From: RYN-230 sp963841695
Lineage (GTDB): Bacteria > Actinomycetota > Actinomycetes > Streptosporangiales > Streptosporangiaceae
DNA length: 64,000 nt
Assembly (NCBI GenBank): GCA_963841695.1
Contig: CAWJDQ010000013.1
Location: 124,001 to 188,000 of the forward strand
Reading direction: 5' to 3'
Part shown: piece by piece, positions 32,306 to 42,112 of the stretch
How the letters are laid out: each line of letters starts with the position of its first letter
How positions within the stretch are numbered: the stretch's first letter is position 1
The notes under the pieces: model-generated
The model's input: the letters and a program-made list of their open reading frames with translations, nothing else
What the model was told of the DNA's origin: nothing
Databases searched by the model: none
Program-made: the position numbers and the translations under genes

Positions 32306-32760
32306 ATGACTGCTGTGACCAGTCCCACCAGGCGGTGGTGCTCGCCCTGTCCATAGTGCTGGACCAGGCATGTCCCGCTGAGTTTCGGGTGCTGCCCGCC
32401 CCGTTCGCCGTGCGTCCCGACAAATTCAACGAGGTACAGCCCGACGTCCTCGTGGCCCGGTACGCCGAGCTCACCGAGGACGACCTGCCCCGGGCCCCGG
32501 TGCTGGCCGTCGAGGTGATCTCGCCCACCAGCCGCCTCCGCGACGCCCATCTGAAGAAGGCGGTCTACGCCCGGCTCGGCTCCCCGTCGTTCTGGCTGGT
32601 CGACCCGGCACCGGACAAGCCATCTCTGACCGTGTTCGAGCTGGACGGCGGCGCCTACCGGGAGGTTGCCTGCGTGCAGGGCGACGAGCCGTGGACCGCC
32701 ACGCAGCCGTTCGGAGTCCGGGTCGTCCCGGCCGACCTGGTCCGCCGCCTGCGGCCCTAG
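32306..32760 (+). pseudogene. Uma2-family nuclease remnant with internal deletion
   Basis: The last ~135 codons match the Uma2 (DUF820) endonuclease family, PD-(D/E)XK type: HQAVVLALSIVLDQACP, NEVQPDVLVARYAELTEDD, VLAVEVISPTSRLRDAHLKK and YWLVDP-like FWLVDPAP. A gene start with a good RBS (GAGAAGGAGGGG, then ATG at 32306) encodes MTAVTSPT but is joined out of frame directly to HQAVV. The ~50 codons between them that hold the usual first domain strand are missing. An ancestral gene probably suffered an internal deletion. The catalytic Asp and Glu-x-Lys-type residues are partly kept. Confidence 0.75.
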
Positions 32761-32830
32761 CCGCCAGCCGGGTTCCGCTCCCCGGGCACCGCCCGCCTGG
32801 GCTGGCCCGATCCCTCATAGGCTGTCGGGT

Positions 32831-34229
32831 GTGCTGCGCCTCTACGACACCCGGACCAGGCAGGTCGAGACGGTCGACGGCCCGCCGTGGCCGGCTCAGT
32901 GTCTACAGCTGCGGTCCCACCGTGTACCGGTCGGCGCACGTCGGGAACCTGCGTTCCTACCTGCTGGCCGACCTGATCCGCCGGACCGCCGGGCGGCACC
33001 AGCTGCTGGTCACGAGCTGCCAGAACATCACCGACGTGGGGCATCTGGCCGACGATACCGAGATCGACGCCGAGGGCGAGGACAAGGTCCTGGCCCAGGC
33101 CCGGGCCGAGGGCAAGAGCGCCCTCGACCTCGCCCGGTACTACGAGGAGGCGTTCCGCACCGACTGCGCCGCGCTGAACATTCACCCGGCGGACACGTTC
33201 CCGCGGGCCTCGGAATGCATCGGCATGATGATCGAGCTGATCGCCCGGCTGATCGAACAGGGCCACGCCTACCCGGTGCCCAGCGGCTCGGTGTACTTCG
33301 ACGCCCGGTCCTTCCCCAGCTACGGCGAGCTGTCCGGCAACCGGCTCGCGGACCTGCGCCCCGGCCACCACCGCGGGGACCTGGACAAGCGGTTCCACGC
33401 CGACTGGGCCCTGTGGAAGGCCGCGCCCGCGGAGCGGGAACTGACTTACACCGCCCCCTGGGGCACCGGCTTCCCGGGCTGGCACACCGAGTGCTCCGCG
33501 ATGTCCCTGCACTACCTGGGCGACACCATCGACGTGCACACCGGCGGGATCGACCTGCGCTTCCCGCACCACGAAGACGAGCGGGCCCAGTCCAACTCGG
33601 TGACCGGCCACGAGGTGGTGCAGCACTGGGTGCACGGCGAGCACCTGCTGTTCGGGGGCCGGAAGATGGCCAAGTCCACCGGCAACGTGGTGCTGCTGGC
33701 TGACCTTCCCGCCCGGGGGCTGGACCCGCTCGCGCTCCGGTTCGCGTTCCTGGATCACCGCTACCGCCAGCAGCTCAACCTGACCTGGGAGGCGCTGGCC
33801 GCCGCGGACCGGACCGTGCGGCGCTGGCGGGAGCAGGTGGCCGGGTGGGCCCTCTCCCCGAGCCGGGCGATGTGCGCGCAGTACGTCAGCGACTTCCACG
33901 CGGCCTTCGACGACGACCTGGACACCCCGGCGGCGCTCCGGGTCCTGCGCAGCCTGGAGAAGGACAGCGAGATCCCGCCGGGGTCCAAGTTCGAGACGTT
34001 CGCCCACGCCGACCAGCTGCTCGGCCTGGACCTGGCCCGGGACGTCGGCCGGGATCCCGCGCCCCGCCCGCTTCCGGACGAGGCCGCGGGCCTGCTGGAG
34101 GCCCGGGCGGCCGCCCGGGCCGCGGCCGACTGGGCCGCCGCGGACCGGCTCCGCGACCAGCTCGCCGCGCTCGGTGTCACCGTCACCGACACGCCGCAGG
34201 GCCAGGCCTGGACCGCCCGCGGCGACTGA
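32831..34229 (+). CDS. cysS: Cysteinyl-tRNA synthetase, frameshifted near the start
   Basis: Class I aminoacyl-tRNA synthetase of about 465 residues. The N-terminal VLRLYDTRTRQVETVDGPPW leads into YSCGPTVYRSAHVGNLRSYL with the HIGH-type HVGN and zinc Cys. Other zinc ligands lie in WHTECSAMS and FPHHEDERAQS. The KMSKS loop is KMAKSTGN. The C-terminal DALR domain and AADWAAADRLRDQL follow. One base is missing around 32890-32900, between PWPA and LSVYSCG. GTG 32831 is 7 nt after TAGGCT with no RBS, so a leaderless start is likely. MshC, the mycothiol paralogue, lacks the DALR end seen here. Whether this is the only cysS in the genome cannot be told. Confidence 0.9.
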
Positions 34230-34307
34230 CCGCCCCCTGCCCGGGACGCCGCCTCCCGCGCCGCCCGGGCGACCCGAATGTTACAGCGATGTTTCCGAGC
34301 GCTCATT

Positions 34308-34319
34308 CGTGTTAACACG
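34308..34319. promoter_or_regulatory. 12-bp palindrome before ddaH-rocD
   Basis: CGTGTTAACACG is a perfect palindrome in the AT-richer 220-nt region upstream of the arginine-catabolism operon. It is a candidate operator, with no factor assignable. Confidence 0.4.
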
Positions 34320-34449
34320 CAACGATGCTGCGGCTTTAACCCGAAGATCGCAACGAATCGTCGGCCACACGCAGATCCTGCGCACTTCTGTGCCGCGTCG
34401 CAGACCATACGCTTGACGGGCCGACCCATGGCTGCCGAAAGGAGGCTCG

Positions 34450-35298
34450 ATGACCGATACCTACACCACCGCCACGGCCACCGTTCTGCCGGACCGGCTG
34501 CCCCAGGCCCGGACGTACCTGATGTGCCCGCCGGACCACTTCACCGTGCAGTACTCGATCAACCCCTGGATGGCCAGCGGGGAACCGGTCGACACCGCGC
34601 GGGCCATGCTCCAGTGGCAGCTGCTCCGGGACACCTACCGCTCGCTCGGCCACTCGGTCGAGCTCATCGACGCCCGCCCCGGCCTGCCAGACATGGTCTT
34701 CGCGGCCAACGGCGCCACCGTGATCGGGGGCACCGTGCTGGGTGCCCGCTTCCGGCACCCGGAGCGGGCCGCCGAAGGCCCCGCCTACCTGGACTGGTTC
34801 CGCGGCCGCGGCTTCACGTCGGTGCACGAGCCGCGGCGCATCAACGAGGGTGAGGGCGACATCGTGGCCGCGGGCCGGGTGATCCTGGCCGGGCACGGTT
34901 TCCGCAGCGAGCCTGACGTCCGGCACGACCTGGAGGAGCTGTTCGGGCTGCCGGTGGTCAGCCTCCGGCTGGTGGACCCCCGGTTCTACCACCTGGACAC
35001 GGCGCTGTGCGTGCTCGACGCCGACACCGCCGCGTACTACCCGGCCGCGTTCGACGACGCCGGGCGGGCCGCGCTGGCCGCATGCTTCGCCGTCCTGGTC
35101 GAGGCGACCGACGAGGACGCCGCGGTCCTCGGCCTGAACGCGGTCAGCGACGGGTACCACGTCGTCCTGCCCGCCCAGGCGCTGGCCCTGGCGGCCCAGC
35201 TCGCCGCCCGCGGCTTCGAGCCGGTGCCGGTGGACGTCTCCGAGTTCCGCAAAGCCGGGGGCGGCCCCAAGTGCTGCACACTGGAACTCCGGCCATGA
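34450..35298 (+). CDS. ddaH: Dimethylarginine dimethylaminohydrolase (DDAH)
   Basis: A 282-residue amidinotransferase-superfamily hydrolase converting Nω-methylated arginine (or arginine in some relatives) to citrulline and methylamine. The catalytic Cys is in GGGPKCCTLEL (about 271-281), the catalytic His in DPRFYHLDTALCVL (about 177-190), and the substrate Asp/Asn loop in LPDMVFAANGA (about 78-88). AAAGGAGG lies 6 nt before the ATG, one of the strongest RBSs in the window. The stop overlaps an ATG at 35295, and rocD follows, so the two work in arginine/ornithine catabolism. Confidence 0.9.
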   Translation: MTDTYTTATATVLPDRLPQARTYLMCPPDHFTVQYSINPWMASGEPVDTARAMLQWQLLRDTYRSLGHSVELIDARPGLPDMVFAANGATVIGGTVLGARFRHPERAAEGPAYLDWFRGRGFTSVHEPRRINEGEGDIVAAGRVILAGHGFRSEPDVRHDLEELFGLPVVSLRLVDPRFYHLDTALCVLDADTAAYYPAAFDDAGRAALAACFAVLVEATDEDAAVLGLNAVSDGYHVVLPAQALALAAQLAARGFEPVPVDVSEFRKAGGGPKCCTLELRP

Positions 35299-35312
35299 GA
35301 GGGGGAAACACC

Positions 35313-36512
<1,200 letters not shown>

Positions 36513-36569
36513 CGGGTCCGCCAGGCACGCGGCCAGCCGCCGCGACCCTGGGCGCCCGCCCGCCCCGGG

Positions 36570-37067
36570 TCAGTCGCCCTTCAGCGCGCGGTACCGCCCG
36601 CTGTGGTGGATGAGCGGGCGGCCGCCCGGCCGCGGCTCGCTGACCCCGATCACCTCACCGACCACGATGCTGTGATCACCGCCGTCGTGCACCGCCGTGG
36701 TCCGGCACTCCATCGCGCCCAGCGCGTCGTCCAGCACCGGCGCCCCGGTCCGCGGGCCCGGATGGTGTGCGATGCCGGCCAGCTGGCCGTCCAGCGGACG
36801 GCCCCGGGTCGCGAGCCAGCGGGCGATCTTCTCCGAGTCCTCGTCCAGCACGGACACCGCCCACTGGCCGGCGGCGAGCACCGCGTCGTGGAAACGCGCG
36901 ATCTTCTCGGCGCAGAACAGCACCCGTTGCGGGTCCAGGGATACCGAGGCGAAGGCGGTCACGGTCATCGCGTGGTCCACGCCCCTGGCGTGCGTGGTCA
37001 CCACCATGATGCCGCTGGCGAACTGGCCGGCGACCCGCCGGAAGTCGGCCCCGTCGACCTCGGTCAT
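36570..37067 (-). CDS. Flavin reductase family protein
   Basis: A 165-residue FMN-binding split-barrel reductase (HpaC/ActVB type) that supplies reduced flavin to a monooxygenase. Typical segments: RRVAGQFASGIMVVTTHA (about 9-26), AMTVTAFASVSLDPQRVLFC (about 33-52), FAVNVL-like WAVSVLDEDSEKIARWLA, AMECRTTAVHDGGDHSIVVG and the end PLIHHSGRYRAL. No monooxygenase is next to it. The ATG overlaps the DUF6113 stop by 4 nt, so the two form an operon. Confidence 0.9.
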   Translation of the reverse strand: MTEVDGADFRRVAGQFASGIMVVTTHARGVDHAMTVTAFASVSLDPQRVLFCAEKIARFHDAVLAAGQWAVSVLDEDSEKIARWLATRGRPLDGQLAGIAHHPGPRTGAPVLDDALGAMECRTTAVHDGGDHSIVVGEVIGVSEPRPGGRPLIHHSGRYRALKGD

Positions 37068-37519
37068 GAACTGATGCTCGGGCGCCGGGGCACTGATCCC
37101 CGGGGCGGGCGCGTCCGGGGCAGGCCCGTCCGCCCCCGGAGCACGAACGCCAGCACCACGCCCCCGGCCGCGCACAACGACCCGCCGTAGAGGAACCACT
37201 CGCCCGGGGTCGTGTTGGTGATGATCACGCTTCCGCCGGATGTGGGCAGGCTCAGCACCACGGACACCACGAACCAGCCCAGCGCCGCGACCAGCGCCCC
37301 GGCCGCCGACCCCATCCCGGCCGCGCCGAGCAGGCAGGTGATCCCGATCGCGACGGCCAGCACCACGGCGGCCAGCGGGAAGGAACCCACCTCGCGGGAG
37401 AACTGGAAGCAGCCGATTAGCCCTTCGAGGGCGCCCAGGAGGAACAGCATCGCGTAGGCGCCGCCGGTGACGAACCCCTGGCTGTCCCGCGGCGCGGGCG
37501 GATTGGGCAAGCTGTGCAC
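37064..37519 (-). CDS. DUF6113 family membrane protein
   Basis: A 151-residue protein with four hydrophobic segments at about 19-38, 48-69, 73-92 and 109-128. It resembles the DUF6113 proteins that sit next to mshB in streptomycetes, and mshB is upstream here too. A poorly conserved Arg/Pro tail follows. Function unknown. Transcribed with the flavin reductase. The 91-nt repeat at 37601-37691 lies 82 nt upstream of its start. Confidence 0.78.
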   Translation of the reverse strand: MHSLPNPPAPRDSQGFVTGGAYAMLFLLGALEGLIGCFQFSREVGSFPLAAVVLAVAIGITCLLGAAGMGSAAGALVAALGWFVVSVVLSLPTSGGSVIITNTTPGEWFLYGGSLCAAGGVVLAFVLRGRTGLPRTRPPRGSVPRRPSISS

Positions 37520-37600
37520 GCATTGCAGGCTATACGCCGTGCCCCGCCCAGCTCCCGCCCACCTGGCGGCACACCGGGCTCACAGCGATGGCCGACGGCA

Positions 37601-37691
37601 CATTGATCATGGCCGGCGGCCACATTTCCCGCGTGACGTGCGTCGTGGTGGGTGTTTTGCCCGTTATGTACACACCGTTCGCGGGAAAAGT
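37601..37691 (+). repeat. 91-nt structured dispersed repeat, copy B
   Basis: Homologous to 17681-17771. It has the identical block GGTGTTTTGCCCGTT (37651-37665) and left end CATTGATCATGG. The closing stem is a perfect 9 bp, TTTCCCGCG (37625-37633) with CGCGGGAAA (37680-37688), again enclosing a loop of the same size. It lies between the DUF6113 start and the mshB stop. Confidence 0.7.
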
Positions 37692-37735
37692 CAGCTCAGC
37701 TGTCCCGCTGCGCCCGGCCGGGCGCTAGTCCGGCG

Positions 37736-38662
37736 CTAGTCCAGGCCGGCGAACAGGTCGGTTTCCCGGCCGGCCGGGCCGGCCGGGCCCCGCGGGCCGG
37801 CCAGCAGCGTGTAGTACTCCTGGCCCAGGATGCGCTGGCCGACCCAGTTGGACAGCGCGAAGAAGGGCTCGCGCACCGTGATCTGGGTGGCGTGGGCGCG
37901 CATTGCGGCCGTCTTGGCGCCGAGGTAGGCGGACCCGTCGATCTCGGTGCTCACCTGGTCGTCCCGGGCGCCGAACGGCACGGTGTCCGCGGCGGGCTCG
38001 GCGATGAAGCCGGGCGGCACGGTCTCGCCGTCCCGTCCCGGCAAGTCGGTCGCCGCGGCCAGCACCGAGCGCGGCATGGCCGTGGCGTAGAACTTGGCCA
38101 CCGGCCACGGCTCCCCCGGCCCGGGCCCGCCAGCGTCGCGGCCGGGCGCGCCGGGGCCGGGGTCACCGGCCAGCTGGAAGGCGCGCCAGGCCACCCGGTG
38201 TGCCTGGATGTGGTCGGGATGCCCGTAGAACCCGCGGTCGTCGTAGCTCACCATGACCCGCGGGCGCACCTCACGGATGATGGCCACCAGCTGCCGGGCC
38301 GCCTCACCGGTGTCCGCCCGCCAGAAACACCCGGGGTCGTCGTTGCTGGGCAGGCCCATCATGCCGGAGTCGCGCCAGCGGCCCGGCCCGCCGAGGAACC
38401 GGTGATCAGTCACGCCGAGCGCGGCGCAGGCGGCCTCGAGCTCGCCGATCCGGTACTTGCCGAGCAGGTCGCCGCGCCCGGCCGCCAGGTAGGACAGCTC
38501 AGCCGGGATGACCTCGCCCAGTTCCCCCAGGGTGCAGGTGACCAGTGTCACCGGGACGCCCGCGGCGGCGTACCTGGCCATGGTGGCCCCGGTCTCGATC
38601 GATTCGTCATCGGGGTGGGCGTGCACCACCAGCAGCCCGCCCCCGGTCTGGGGAGTACTCAC
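37736..38662 (-). CDS. mshB: Mycothiol biosynthesis deacetylase MshB
   Basis: About 308 residues. Zinc-dependent PIG-L/LmbE-type deacetylase that removes the acetyl group from GlcNAc-inositol in mycothiol synthesis. The zinc motif VVHAHPDDESIETG (about 12-25) gives His, Asp and Asp. Further landmarks are YLAAGRGDLLGKYRIGELE, FLGGPGRWRDSGMMG and the third zinc region YDDRGFYGHPDHIQAH. Residues about 183-200 contain a Gly/Pro insert. GTG 38662 has a TAGTCT hexamer 8 nt upstream and only 67 nt separate it from the divergent peptidase ATG, so promoters overlap. This is direct evidence that the organism uses mycothiol. Confidence 0.94.
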   Translation of the reverse strand: MSTPQTGGGLLVVHAHPDDESIETGATMARYAAAGVPVTLVTCTLGELGEVIPAELSYLAAGRGDLLGKYRIGELEAACAALGVTDHRFLGGPGRWRDSGMMGLPSNDDPGCFWRADTGEAARQLVAIIREVRPRVMVSYDDRGFYGHPDHIQAHRVAWRAFQLAGDPGPGAPGRDAGGPGPGEPWPVAKFYATAMPRSVLAAATDLPGRDGETVPPGFIAEPAADTVPFGARDDQVSTEIDGSAYLGAKTAAMRAHATQITVREPFFALSNWVGQRILGQEYYTLLAGPRGPAGPAGRETDLFAGLD

Positions 38663-38729
38663 ACGCAGCGAGACTAGCTGGCGGCCACCGGTGGGCGGCC
38701 CGGGCGACGCCGGTGGCAGGATCGGGGCC

Positions 38730-41108
38730 ATGACGGAAAGCTTCCCCCGGCAGCAGGCCAGGACCAGACGGTTCTCTCTCGGTGTCCCCCGCTCGTTCAC
38801 GGTGGCGCCGGACGGCAGCCGGGTCGCCTTCCTGCGCAGCCAGGGCGGCGGCGACCCGGTGACCTGCCTGTGGCAGCTGCACGTGCGCACCGGGCACGAA
38901 GAGCTGGTCGCGGACCCGGCCACGCTGGAGCCGGCCGGCGAGGACCTCTCCCCGCAGGAGAAGGCCCGCCGGGAACGCACCCGGGAGCAGGCCGGGGGGA
39001 TCGTCGGGTTCGCCACCGACCGCGCGCTGACCGTGGCCGCGTTCACCCTGGCCGGCCGGGTGTACGTGACCGGCCTGGGCTCCGCTGGTGATGACGGGGC
39101 CGTCCGTCCCGGGACGGGCCCGCGCCTGCTCGGCGCCCCGTCCCCCGCGCTGGATCCCCGCCCGGACCCCGGCGGCACCCGGGTCGCGTACGTCCACGCG
39201 GGCGCGCTGCGCGTGGCCGGGATCGGCGGTGCGCCCGGTGCTCCTGTGGCGGGTGAGGCTGGCGGGGCCGGTAGTGCTGACGGGTCGGACGGCGCTGACG
39301 GGTCGGACGGCGCTGACGGGTCGGACGGCGCTGACGGGGCGGACGGCGCTGGCGGGGCGGCCGGGGCTGGGCCGGGTGAGGCTGCGCCCGGCGCTCCGGG
39401 CGGTCCCGCCGGCCTCGTGCTGGCCGACCCGGCGGGCGCCCCGGGAATCTCCTACGGGCTGGCCGAATTCATCGCGGCCGAGGAGATGGGCCGGCTGCGC
39501 GGCTACTGGTGGGCGCCGGACGGGGCCAGCCTCCTGGTCGCCCGGGTGGACGAGAACCCGGTCCAGCGGTGGTACATCGCCGACCCGGCCAACCCGGCGC
39601 GGCCGGCCGCGCCCGTGGCCTATCCCGCGGCCGGCACCCCCAACGCCGAGGTGTCACTCCTGCTGGCGGGCCTGGACGGCCGCCGGGTGGAGATAGACAC
39701 CGGGCGCGCCGCGTTCCCCTACCTGGTCACGGTGGCCTGGGAGGCGGGCGGCGGCCCGCTCATCGTGGTGCAGAGCCGCGATCAGCGGGTCATGCGGCTG
39801 CTCGCCGCGGACCCGGCGACCGGCGCCACGACCGTGCTGCGCGAGGACACCGACCCGCGGTGGGTGGACATCGTGCCCGGGGTGCCGGCCCGGACCGGCG
39901 GCGGCGCGATCGCCTGGGCCGCCCAGGCGGACGGGGCCCAGCGGCTGCTGGTCGGCACGCCGGATGAGCTGGCCCGGGGGGCCAGATCCGCGGTCACCCC
40001 GCCCGGTCTGCAGGTGCGCGAGGTCCTCGGCGTGGACGGCGACGCGGTGCTGTTCACCGCGTCCGGGGACGATCCCGCCGCGATCGGCCTGTGGCTCTAC
40101 CACCCGGACGCCCCGGACGGCCCGGCCATCGTGCAGATCAGCCCGCCCGGCGGCGTGCACGCGGGGACCCGCTCCGGCGGGACCACGGTGCTGGCCAGCC
40201 GCACGATGGCCCAGCCCGGGCTCACCGTCCGGGTGCTGGAAGACCGCGGCGGGCACCCCGCCGCCACCGACGTGGCCCAGATCGCCTCGCTGGCCGAGCG
40301 GCCCAGCGGGCCGGCCCCGCGGCCGGACCGGTTCTCGGCCGGGGCCCGGGAGATCCGCACCGCGGTGCTGTTCCCGTCCTGGCACGAGCCGGGCTCGGCG
40401 CGGCTGCCGGTGCTGCTGGATCCCTACGGCGGCCCGCACGCGCAGCGGGTGCTGGCCGCCCAGGGCGCGTTCCTCACCTCGCAGTGGCTGGCCGAGCAGG
40501 GCTTCGCGGTGCTGGTCGCGGACGGGCGGGGCACGCCGGGCCGGGGCCCGGAGTGGGACCGGGCGGTCTGGCACGACCTGGCCGGCCCGGTGCTCGAGGA
40601 CCAGGTCGAGGCCCTGCAGGCGGCCGCGGCGCGCTACCCGGACCTGGACACCAGCCGGGTGGCGATCCGCGGCTGGTCGTTCGGCGGGTACCTGGCCGCG
40701 CTGGCCGTGCTGCGCCGCCCGGACGTGTTCCACGCGGCGGTGGCCGGGGCCCCGGTCACCGACTGGCGGCTGTACGACACCCACTACACCGAGCGCTATC
40801 TCGGCCACCCGGACGAGCAGCCGGAGGTCTACGCGCAATCGTCGCTGCTGGCCAGCGCGCCCGGGCTGGCCCGCCCGCTGCTGTTCATCCACGGCCTGGC
40901 GGACGACAACGTGGTGGTCGCGCACACGCTGCGGATGTCGTCCGCGCTGCTGGCCGCGGGGCGGCCGCACCGGGTGCTGCCGCTGTCCGGGGTGACGCAC
41001 ATGACGCCGCAGGAGGACGTGGCCGAGAACCTGCTGCTCCTCCAGGTGGACTTCCTGCGCGAAACGCTGGGGATAAGCCGCGCGATGAGTGGGACAAGCA
41101 CTTCGTAA
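38730..41108 (+). CDS. S9-family prolyl oligopeptidase (dipeptidyl peptidase IV-like)
   Basis: A 792-residue serine peptidase. The N-terminal ~500 residues form the beta-propeller type DPPIV domain (FTVAPDGSRVAFLRS at about 21-35, RLRGYWWAPDGASLLVARVD). The C-terminal alpha/beta-hydrolase domain has nucleophile RGWSFGGYLAALAVL (Ser about 650), acid HGLADDNVV (Asp about 732) and His in GVTHMTPQEDVAE (about 753). No signal peptide, so a cytoplasmic peptide-degrading role is likely. Residues about 183-210 are encoded by a tandem repeat. A CAGGAT hexamer 7 nt before the ATG suggests a leaderless mRNA. Confidence 0.92.
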   Translation: MTESFPRQQARTRRFSLGVPRSFTVAPDGSRVAFLRSQGGGDPVTCLWQLHVRTGHEELVADPATLEPAGEDLSPQEKARRERTREQAGGIVGFATDRALTVAAFTLAGRVYVTGLGSAGDDGAVRPGTGPRLLGAPSPALDPRPDPGGTRVAYVHAGALRVAGIGGAPGAPVAGEAGGAGSADGSDGADGSDGADGSDGADGADGAGGAAGAGPGEAAPGAPGGPAGLVLADPAGAPGISYGLAEFIAAEEMGRLRGYWWAPDGASLLVARVDENPVQRWYIADPANPARPAAPVAYPAAGTPNAEVSLLLAGLDGRRVEIDTGRAAFPYLVTVAWEAGGGPLIVVQSRDQRVMRLLAADPATGATTVLREDTDPRWVDIVPGVPARTGGGAIAWAAQADGAQRLLVGTPDELARGARSAVTPPGLQVREVLGVDGDAVLFTASGDDPAAIGLWLYHPDAPDGPAIVQISPPGGVHAGTRSGGTTVLASRTMAQPGLTVRVLEDRGGHPAATDVAQIASLAERPSGPAPRPDRFSAGAREIRTAVLFPSWHEPGSARLPVLLDPYGGPHAQRVLAAQGAFLTSQWLAEQGFAVLVADGRGTPGRGPEWDRAVWHDLAGPVLEDQVEALQAAAARYPDLDTSRVAIRGWSFGGYLAALAVLRRPDVFHAAVAGAPVTDWRLYDTHYTERYLGHPDEQPEVYAQSSLLASAPGLARPLLFIHGLADDNVVVAHTLRMSSALLAAGRPHRVLPLSGVTHMTPQEDVAENLLLLQVDFLRETLGISRAMSGTSTS
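39276..39355 (+). repeat. 18-nt tandem repeat inside the S9 peptidase gene
   Basis: About four units of GCTGACGGGTCGGACGGC, decaying at the 3' end. In frame it codes for ADGSDG repeats, an acidic/Gly linker between propeller blades. Confidence 0.85.
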
Positions 41109-41298
41109 AGGCGTGGTGTAGCGAGAGTCACACGCAGCGGGCGCCGTCGCCTGCCCTTGTAGTGATATGCATTTGAATACAGTTTCCTAGGCAGGGCTTT
41201 CCAGTGCGCAGCTCTCCAGTGCACGGCGCGGGCGGGTGCGGGGGCAGCCAGCAGACGCGGAAGCACCCCCACTCAGCTCAAGGGCGGAGACGTCACCG

Positions 41299-42105
41299 AT
41301 GACGCAGGTAAGTCAGGCGCCGGCCAGGACCCGGGCGCAGATCCCGGACCGGACGCTGCGCAAGGACAACTGGCGCCGGGCGCCGATCATCACGGCCACG
41401 CTGCTGACCATCTGGGTCACCTACGCGACCGTGCACGTGTTCCTGGGCCACTGGTACTACGTGCCCCAGTATCACTACCTGACCCCGTTCTACTCGCCCT
41501 GCGTCAGCGGCGAGTGCGTGCCCGGCTCGTCCAGCCTGGGCCACTGGATCCCCGCCCTGCCGCCGATCATCCCCTACGCGTTCGTGTCGCTGCCGTTCGT
41601 GCTCGGGTTCCGGCTCACCTGCTACTACTACCGGCGGGCCTACTACCGGGCCTTCTGGCAGGCCCCCGCGGCCTGCGCGGTCCGGGAGCCGCACGCCACC
41701 TACAGCGGGGAGACCCGGTTCCCGCTCATCATGCAGAACCTGCACCGCTACTTCTTCTTCATGGTGCTGCTCATCTCGATCCTGAACACCTACGACCTGA
41801 CGCAGGCGTTCCGGGGACCGGACGGCAGCTTCGGCGTCGGCCTGGGCACCCTGATCATGCTGGTCAACGTGGTCTTCCTGTGGGCGTACTCGCTGTCCTG
41901 CCACTCCTGCCGGCACATCACCGGCGGCAGGCTGAAGAACTTCTCCAAGCACCCGGCCAGGTACTGGGCCTGGACCCAGATCTCGAAGCTGAACGCCCGG
42001 CACATGCAGCTGGCCTGGATCACGCTCGGCACGCTGATGCTGACCGACCTGTACATCTGGCTGCTGGCTGCCGGGGTATTCAGCGACCCGCGGATCTTCA
42101 ACTGA
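41299..42105 (+). CDS. sdhC: Succinate dehydrogenase membrane anchor (Sdh1-type)
   Basis: A 268-residue polytopic protein of the single long membrane-anchor type found in actinobacterial Sdh1 operons (compare Rv0249c). About five hydrophobic segments lie near residues 32-50, 90-112, 152-172, 185-205 and 238-257. Invariant His residues for haem/quinone (LGHWYYVPQYH, NLHRYFFFMV, CHSCRHITGG) are visible. It is 7 nt before sdhA and in the same direction, so SdhC, SdhA and SdhB form a membrane complex II that oxidises succinate with quinone. The upstream 190 nt have no gene. Confidence 0.85.
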   Translation: MTQVSQAPARTRAQIPDRTLRKDNWRRAPIITATLLTIWVTYATVHVFLGHWYYVPQYHYLTPFYSPCVSGECVPGSSSLGHWIPALPPIIPYAFVSLPFVLGFRLTCYYYRRAYYRAFWQAPAACAVREPHATYSGETRFPLIMQNLHRYFFFMVLLISILNTYDLTQAFRGPDGSFGVGLGTLIMLVNVVFLWAYSLSCHSCRHITGGRLKNFSKHPARYWAWTQISKLNARHMQLAWITLGTLMLTDLYIWLLAAGVFSDPRIFN

Positions 42106-42112
42106 GGCAGGC

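Noticed and set aside
37601..37691. Reading the structured element as a riboswitch of DUF6113 or mshB
   Set aside because: The same element lies between two gene ends at 17.7 kb, where it cannot regulate a downstream start. A dispersed element is simpler.
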